A stretch of 64,000 nt of DNA. It comes from Mycobacterium spongiae. Its GTDB lineage: Bacteria; Actinomycetota; Actinomycetes; Mycobacteriales; Mycobacteriaceae. This document shows, piece by piece, positions 60,123 through 64,000 of the stretch. How positions within the stretch are numbered: the first letter of the stretch is position 1; every line of letters begins with the position of its first letter. The stretch is from assembly GCF_018278905.1 (NCBI RefSeq), contig NZ_CP046600.1, positions 3,534,001-3,598,000 on the forward strand. Reading direction: 5' to 3'. A program made the translations under genes and the position numbers. Under the pieces are notes generated by a model that saw only the letters and a program-made list of their open reading frames with translations, was not told where the DNA came from and made no database searches.

Positions 60123-61004
60123 ATGACGCCTACCGACGAGCACTGGCTGCCCCTTGGCATTGAGGGCGACGAGGCCGTGACATTTACCGCGCCGTGGACC
60201 GAGATACCCGATTGGTTTCAAGAGTCACTCTGGAAGTGGATCGCGGGCATCCTTCTCCGCCGGAATAGCTACGGCGGAGAAGGATCGTTCGACGCCCCGC
60301 GCATACGGCAGGCCGAGCGCGTGCTTCACGTGACGCTGCCGCATCTGGAGGATCACAACGTAAACAGCGGCCCAGGCGCGTTGCGGGAAAGGTATGACCA
60401 ACTTGGCCCTGCTGCCCTTCTGGCGTTTGTTGATTTCCTGATGTCAGACCTGCCCGTACGTCATGCCTATCTCGACATTCTCGAACAAATACTCGTTGAA
60501 GCAGGTTCAGGCTGGCGAGTCAGCACGCGCGCCGGCAAATCTGGTCTCGTAAAGCGACTCCCGGCTGGCGTCACCGATGCGACCGCGGCGATCGTCCAAC
60601 GCGGTAAGGGCGGAAAGCGCCTAGCTGAGGCCTGGGAAGCTGCCTTCGGTATCAACCCAAATCCTTCGCAGGCGTACCGGCTCGCGGTTAAGGCCGTTGA
60701 GGCCGCCAGCGCCCCCGTCGTGATACCCAAAGACCCCGATCCGTCTATGGGCAAGGTCATCGGTCGCATGCTGCAAGGTGGTCAATTCCGACTTCCCCAT
60801 TTGCGCGAAGAACCGAATGGTGTTACGTCACATGACGTGCTGCTATACAACCTGAAGCAGCTTTGGTGGGGCCAGCACGACCGACACGACGGTCTGCCAG
60901 AATCATCCCTTCCCGACGACGTCACTCAAGATGAAGCCGAATCGGCGGTCCTGCTAGCGGTGACTCTGGTCGGCTGGTTCGAGACCGGCAAGGTGCAGCC
61001 GTAA
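60123..61004 (+). CDS. Abi_C-like hypothetical protein (possible abortive-infection type)
   Basis: A 293-residue soluble protein (a GTG at 60096 is an alternative start). The N-terminal half (WFQESLWKWIAGILLRR, LRERYDQLGPAALLAFVDFL) is helical with no known motif. The C-terminal half (WEAAFGINPNPSQAYRLAVKAVEAASAPVV, then GQHDRHDG and AESAVLLAVTLVGWF) resembles the C-terminal domain found in abortive-infection-like proteins (PF14355), where a His/Gly loop precedes a helix. That match is from memory and tentative. It heads a short plus-strand cluster in the mobile-looking segment. Confidence 0.6.
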   Translation: MTPTDEHWLPLGIEGDEAVTFTAPWTEIPDWFQESLWKWIAGILLRRNSYGGEGSFDAPRIRQAERVLHVTLPHLEDHNVNSGPGALRERYDQLGPAALLAFVDFLMSDLPVRHAYLDILEQILVEAGSGWRVSTRAGKSGLVKRLPAGVTDATAAIVQRGKGGKRLAEAWEAAFGINPNPSQAYRLAVKAVEAASAPVVIPKDPDPSMGKVIGRMLQGGQFRLPHLREEPNGVTSHDVLLYNLKQLWWGQHDRHDGLPESSLPDDVTQDEAESAVLLAVTLVGWFETGKVQP

Positions 61005-61017
61005 AGGGATATTCGCG

Positions 61018-61173
61018 ATGGAAACCTTCGAGTGCGGGTGCTGCGAGCAGGAGCACCTGAACACGCTCGGAGCATCCATCTGGGAGGCATACACCGCGCC
61101 GACGCTTTGTAGTACGTGCATCGAGCACTGGGGCAAGCCACTCGAAACGGCAAAGGACCATGCAGCCGAGTAA
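61018..61173 (+). CDS. 51-residue zinc-knuckle peptide
   Basis: METFECGCCEQEHLNTLG starts the protein and APTLCSTCIEHWGK follows: two Cys pairs (CGCC and CSTC) about 22 residues apart, a typical small zinc ribbon/knuckle arrangement. The start is 13 bases after the previous stop, with AAAGGG upstream. Such tiny zinc proteins are common in actinophages. Probably co-transcribed with the gene before and after. Confidence 0.65.
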   Translation: METFECGCCEQEHLNTLGASIWEAYTAPTLCSTCIEHWGKPLETAKDHAAE

Positions 61174-61182
61174 CGCCGCCGT

Positions 61183-61611
61183 ATGGAGGTCGCCATCAAC
61201 GCGGCCTACAACGCACACGATGACGCCGCCGTGCCAAAGGCGGAAGCGCAGCGCGCCCTCAACTCGCGCGAACGCGCCATTGAGGCGCTGAATGCCGTAT
61301 CCACCTATCACCATCGCCGCGAGAATGGCTCGGGCTGTGTTTGGGGCAAACACAACTCCCCGACGCTCGGGGTCTTGAGCGATCCGTGGGTTGCGGACCG
61401 ACTAGTGGACTACAGCCTCCAAGAGAGCGGCCACAAACGTCATCAATCCCACACCAAGACCGGCGGCCGGCCTAACCTGTCGCAGCGTGACGGCGGTTAT
61501 TGGACAGGCTCACCACGTTGGTTGCCCCACCGGTTCTTGCCTCCGGGTGTGGCGATCGTCATGCAGGTAAACACGAAACCTACCTACACCCCGCCAACAA
61601 TCCAAACATAG
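61183..61611 (+). CDS. Hypothetical protein, phage-like cluster
   Basis: A 142-residue protein beginning 9 bases after the zinc peptide stop. KAEAQRALNSRERAIEALNAVSTYHHRRENG suggests a helical, coiled N-terminal part, followed by GCVWGKHNSPTLGVLSDPWVADRLVD and a loose Pro-rich tail. No family recognised. The tight spacing makes it the third gene of the cluster. The tail composition is odd and may reflect a late frameshift. Confidence 0.5.
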   Translation: MEVAINAAYNAHDDAAVPKAEAQRALNSRERAIEALNAVSTYHHRRENGSGCVWGKHNSPTLGVLSDPWVADRLVDYSLQESGHKRHQSHTKTGGRPNLSQRDGGYWTGSPRWLPHRFLPPGVAIVMQVNTKPTYTPPTIQT

Positions 61612-61627
61612 AGGAAGGCAGGGCAAA

Positions 61628-61720
61628 ATGTGCGCATTCACGCCCAAACCCCGACGGCTACTTGGCTTCTGGGAGCACAAAACGCTCGACGGCCCGAGTA
61701 AGTTCAGCTGGGGGCCCTAG
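61628..61720 (+). CDS. 30-residue ORF with strong ribosome site
   Basis: MCAFTPKPRRLLGFWEHKTL is followed by DGPSKFSWGP and a TAG. GAGGAAGG lies at good spacing before the ATG, 16 bases after the preceding stop. Basic and aromatic. No homologue recognised. Position and ribosome site favour a real small phage-type gene. Confidence 0.45.
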   Translation: MCAFTPKPRRLLGFWEHKTLDGPSKFSWGP

Positions 61721-61951
61721 ATTTGGTGCGCCCGGCTCACAGAACGCCCCCCAGCACGGGCGGCAGGCACCGCACCAAGTGCCCGCCGGTGGAGCTGACC
61801 ACAAGCCCTGACCTGAGCGTGCGGGTAGAAGCCAACCAACCCCAGCCAGAAGGCCCGCCGCAGGGCACCCCGGCGTGCGCGTCAGCTGACGAGCGCGTCC
61901 CAGCGGTCAATGGCAATGCCCTGAGAGGCGCGCCGGCTGTTGCATCACGGG
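61721..61951. other. Intergenic, convergent side of the PLD-like gene
   Basis: A plus-strand frame (VELTTSPDLSVRVEANQ, QPQPEGPPQG) reads tolerably but has no start signal and turns basic and random toward its end. No firm feature. Confidence 0.35.
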
Positions 61952-62767
61952 CTATTGCTCGTCGTCGTCCTCGTCTTCACGCTGCTCCGCTTCCCACTCT
62001 TCGTGAGCTAGCCGCTGGATTTCCGATGCTTCTCACATCGCAGCATCGTCAACCTCATAAGTGACTATGTTCGGCCCGGGACCGGCGCATTCGGAGGCTA
62101 GCGGTTCCGAGAAAGCGATCACGTCGGCCACGAAATGCGTCGCTGCATCTAATAGTTGGGCATCGCGGGAGACGCACCCTACTTCCAGATGGTTGCGCGA
62201 CCCTTCAGTCCAGTTTGCCGAACCCCACCGCACCGCCATAGGTCGAAATCTGGGACCGTCATCTACGATTCCGTATTCCGTTTCGTAGTTCATGAATTCG
62301 ACTCGACCTATTACCAACATCTTCGCATGCAGGACCGGATTGTTGTGTTCGCCGTCCCTCCACCCCAGAATCCGCCACGACTCGATGACGTGCTCCACGA
62401 CTTCCCTCGGGGTGCATGGGCCGACCACTACCGCCTTGCCGTCCTTCGCGGGAATTATGCCCGCCAGCCCCGCGATAGCTGAATTGGGAAATCCCCGCGG
62501 GAATCCGCCGTCGTCACCCATGAGGCGAGTCACGGCCCTTCGGTTTTTCGTTCCGTTGTCGATCACGACACAAAGCGAGTTCAGCTCCGCAAGCCGGTCG
62601 ATTACGGCCTTACTCGCCAGCCAGGGCACGCAGCCGATGGCGGCTGAGCCACCGCCAGTCGTGGCCAAGTGCTCATCCAGCACGGTGCACAGGCCGTCAA
62701 CGACTCGCCCCCGAGCCACGCTCGCGCATCGCTGTCTGCGCCCCATGTACGCGGTCGGCCCGACCAC
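61952..62767 (-). CDS. Phospholipase-D-fold protein with an in-frame TGA before a charged tail
   Basis: The main frame (62767 to TGA 62033-62035) encodes 244 residues with one HKD-type site: HAKMLVIG and then WGSANWTEGSRNHLEVG, the HxK...GSxN signature of PLD nucleases and DISARM DrmC-like proteins. An earlier IGCVPWLASKAVIDRLAEL supports the fold. After the TGA the same frame stays open for 26 residues of coherent charged sequence (ASEIQRLAHEEWEAEQRE, then DEDDDEQ) to TAG 61952. So the protein was probably longer. Start GTG 62767 is uncertain. Possible nuclease acting on DNA or RNA in defence or mobility. Confidence 0.65.
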
Positions 62768-62875
62768 TTGATGAACGGCTGGTAATCGCCGAGCGGCATG
62801 CGTTGTATTACACCATCGTCCCAGCCGACACCGGTTTGCGTTCCCACATTGCGAGGAGCGCGCCCAGGACTTGGG

Positions 62876-63502
62876 TCAGCGCAAAGCGCGCGGCCGCTGC
62901 GACGGCGGAACGTATAGCTTGTCGATGCGCTCAACACTGTCCGACGACTTCCCAAGCGCGACAAGGTAACTCTTGACAAAGTCGACGTCATAGCCGGCGT
63001 CCATCAGGATGTCTATGGGTGGAAAGTACTTGGCGGCAAAAAACCTTTCGCGTTGTCGCGCATAGCCGTTGTACCCGGCGTCATGCAGGTCTTGCAGTGC
63101 CTCTTGGATCTCGGGCGGCACGCCTGGGTGACGTTCGCTGGTCGCGAGGTCAAGAGCTTTCGTCGCCGCTGCCCACCCGATCACCTCGTGCGGGTGAACC
63201 GTCGCCACGCCGAACAGTTGCCGGTCAGCCAGCCGTACGCCGAGTTCCAGAAGCTTCAACGGCGGGTCGACGGCCAGCACGGGGCCGCCCCGCTCAGGGG
63301 GCTTACCGCGTGCGCTGGCGACGTTGTTGTTGGCGCTGAAGTTCTGGTGGTAGCCCTCCGTGCGCGCCGACATGTGAGGCAACAGCAGTGCCCGCTTACT
63401 CCAGTTGCTGCCGTTCTCGCACAGGTAGCCCTCCACCCCGGCGAATGCGTAGGCAAGGCCGTGCACGCTTCCGTCGACCCACACGTTGTCTACCGGTGAC
63501 AT
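62876..63502 (-). CDS. Hypothetical protein, partner of the PLD-like gene
   Basis: A 208-residue protein from ATG 63502. NVWVDGSVHGLAYAFAGVEGYLCENGSNWSKRALLLPHMSAR at the start, then AATKALDLATSERHPGVPPEIQEALQDLHDAGYNGYARQRERFFAAKYFPPIDILMDAGYDV, cut here at ALDLATS and ILMDAGYDV, show a well-composed globular protein. No family recognised. It precedes the PLD-like gene on the same strand by about 110 bases and may share its transcript. Confidence 0.6.
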   Translation of the reverse strand: MSPVDNVWVDGSVHGLAYAFAGVEGYLCENGSNWSKRALLLPHMSARTEGYHQNFSANNNVASARGKPPERGGPVLAVDPPLKLLELGVRLADRQLFGVATVHPHEVIGWAAATKALDLATSERHPGVPPEIQEALQDLHDAGYNGYARQRERFFAAKYFPPIDILMDAGYDVDFVKSYLVALGKSSDSVERIDKLYVPPSQRPRALR

Positions 63503-63709
63503 GCGTCCATCATCTCAGCCGCCACCGACACCTACCGACGTGTCACGTCTATGCATCGCACGCCCCTCAGACACGCGGCCCAAGTACCGAGTTAACTAGC
63601 GCGCCGTCCGCCCCGGCGCGATCCCGCCGCGCGCCGCGACGACGTCGCGACGAACGGACTCAAGAGCCGATCCGAACAGCCTCGTAAGGCTATCGCCAGG
63701 TGTTTCTCA
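63503..63709. other. Non-coding stretch beside the tRNA remnant
   Basis: No supported gene. It includes the promoter side of the minus-strand gene pair. Confidence 0.4.
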
Positions 63710-63752
63710 GTGGGGCGGGCGGGGCTCAAACCCGCGACCAACGGGTTATGAG
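63710..63752 (-). tRNA. 3' remnant of a tRNA-Met gene (anticodon CAT), likely att site
   Basis: On the minus strand the sequence reads CTCATAA (anticodon loop, CAT), then CCCGTTGGTC, the T arm GCGGG-TTTGAGC-CCCGC and the acceptor 3' strand CCGCCCCAC. This matches the 3' half of mycobacterial tRNA-Met. The bases 5' of the anticodon loop (AAGGTT) cannot pair with the 3' stem, and no D arm or 5' acceptor strand follows, so the gene is incomplete. Such 3' fragments mark attachment sites of integrative elements. Confidence 0.72.
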
Positions 63753-64000
63753 AACCTTGGTCGGGCGCTGTAGCAAACCAGAAAGATTCCGCCAGAGGTC
63801 CAATCTCCGCTGTAATCCCCTGTCTCCCAATTCCTCCGATTGGAATTTGCAGCCCAATCGGAGGAGTTAGCGCATCGCAGCAAGCCAGTGCGCTACGAAA
63901 CTCTGCTGGCACAACGGGCTGTCGAGGTGGTTGTCAACAGCCGCGGCGGAGAGGCAGCAACTCTAGATCCATTGGCTGATCACGTTGGTGCTTGCTTCCC
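63753..64000. other. Window end, nothing recognised
   Basis: No gene supported in the last 248 bases. If the tRNA remnant is an attachment site, this is the side where the integrated element should lie, with its complete tRNA beyond the window. Confidence 0.35.

Noticed and set aside
63592..63912. Minus-strand frame of 106 codons over the tRNA remnant
   Set aside because: It contains the NPLVAGLSPARPT string that arises from translating tRNA 3' ends; it is not a protein gene.

Overview
The window looks like chromosome of a slow-growing Mycobacterium close to the M. tuberculosis / M. kansasii group. The reasons are four PE_PGRS genes, one giant PPE-MPTR gene, a 13E12-type HNH gene, a PlcB-like Tat phospholipase C, an MHB hemophore-like protein and high GC throughout. 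The order htpG - MBL hydrolase - cutinase, followed further on by Rv2307c-like, Rv2302-like and Rv2305-like genes, recalls the Rv2299c-Rv2307c segment of M. tuberculosis with much material inserted. That comparison is from memory and was not searched.

Region by region. (1) 0-12.8 kb is a chromosomal backbone: a truncated FAD monooxygenase, htpG, an MBL hydrolase, a cutinase, a small protein + histidine kinase + response regulator operon behind a perfect 24-bp palindrome, an FAD monooxygenase, a methyltransferase, a TVP38-type membrane protein, an alpha/beta hydrolase, a VanY-like lipoprotein and a 13E12 HNH protein. (2) 12.8-16.1 kb is a decayed patch with two IS3-type transposase remnants, a broken ORF, a membrane-anchored orphan and a secreted DUF1460-type amidase. 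(3) 16.1-32.2 kb is metabolic and regulatory. It holds HxlR/CMD, an amidase, an orphan MazE-like protein, DUF1918, a collagen-like secreted protein with an MHB protein, SDR, P450, a methyltransferase/MBL pair, an Rv2305-like acyltransferase-fold protein, and a minus-strand operon of hydrolase - molybdopterin oxidoreductase - moaA. A divergent HxlR regulator with two SCP2-like domains faces that operon. (4) 32.2-48.5 kb is a PE/PPE island: three PE_PGRS genes, a phytanoyl-CoA dioxygenase, a SpoIIAA-like protein and a PPE gene built from four nearly identical 1281-bp tandem copies. (5) 48.5-58.7 kb contains TetR with double operators, an IS3 element whose transposase has lost two of its three catalytic acids, phospholipase C, an Excalibur protein, an Asp-rich PE_PGRS and an MFS transporter. 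(6) 58.7-64 kb is mobile-element territory: a chimeric IS481/istB pseudogene, a mini-gene with a terminator, an Abi_C-like protein, a zinc-knuckle peptide, a PLD-fold protein with an in-frame stop before a charged tail, and the 3' remnant of a tRNA-Met gene that looks like an integration scar.

The most distinctive theme is amplification of whole modules inside PE/PPE genes. The PPE gene has four 427-residue copies, and three of the four PE_PGRS genes carry a second linker + PGRS module. Single-base markers among the PPE copies occur in all four combinations, which points to exchange between copies. A second theme is local autoregulation: several regulators sit beside clean inverted repeats that look like their own operators.
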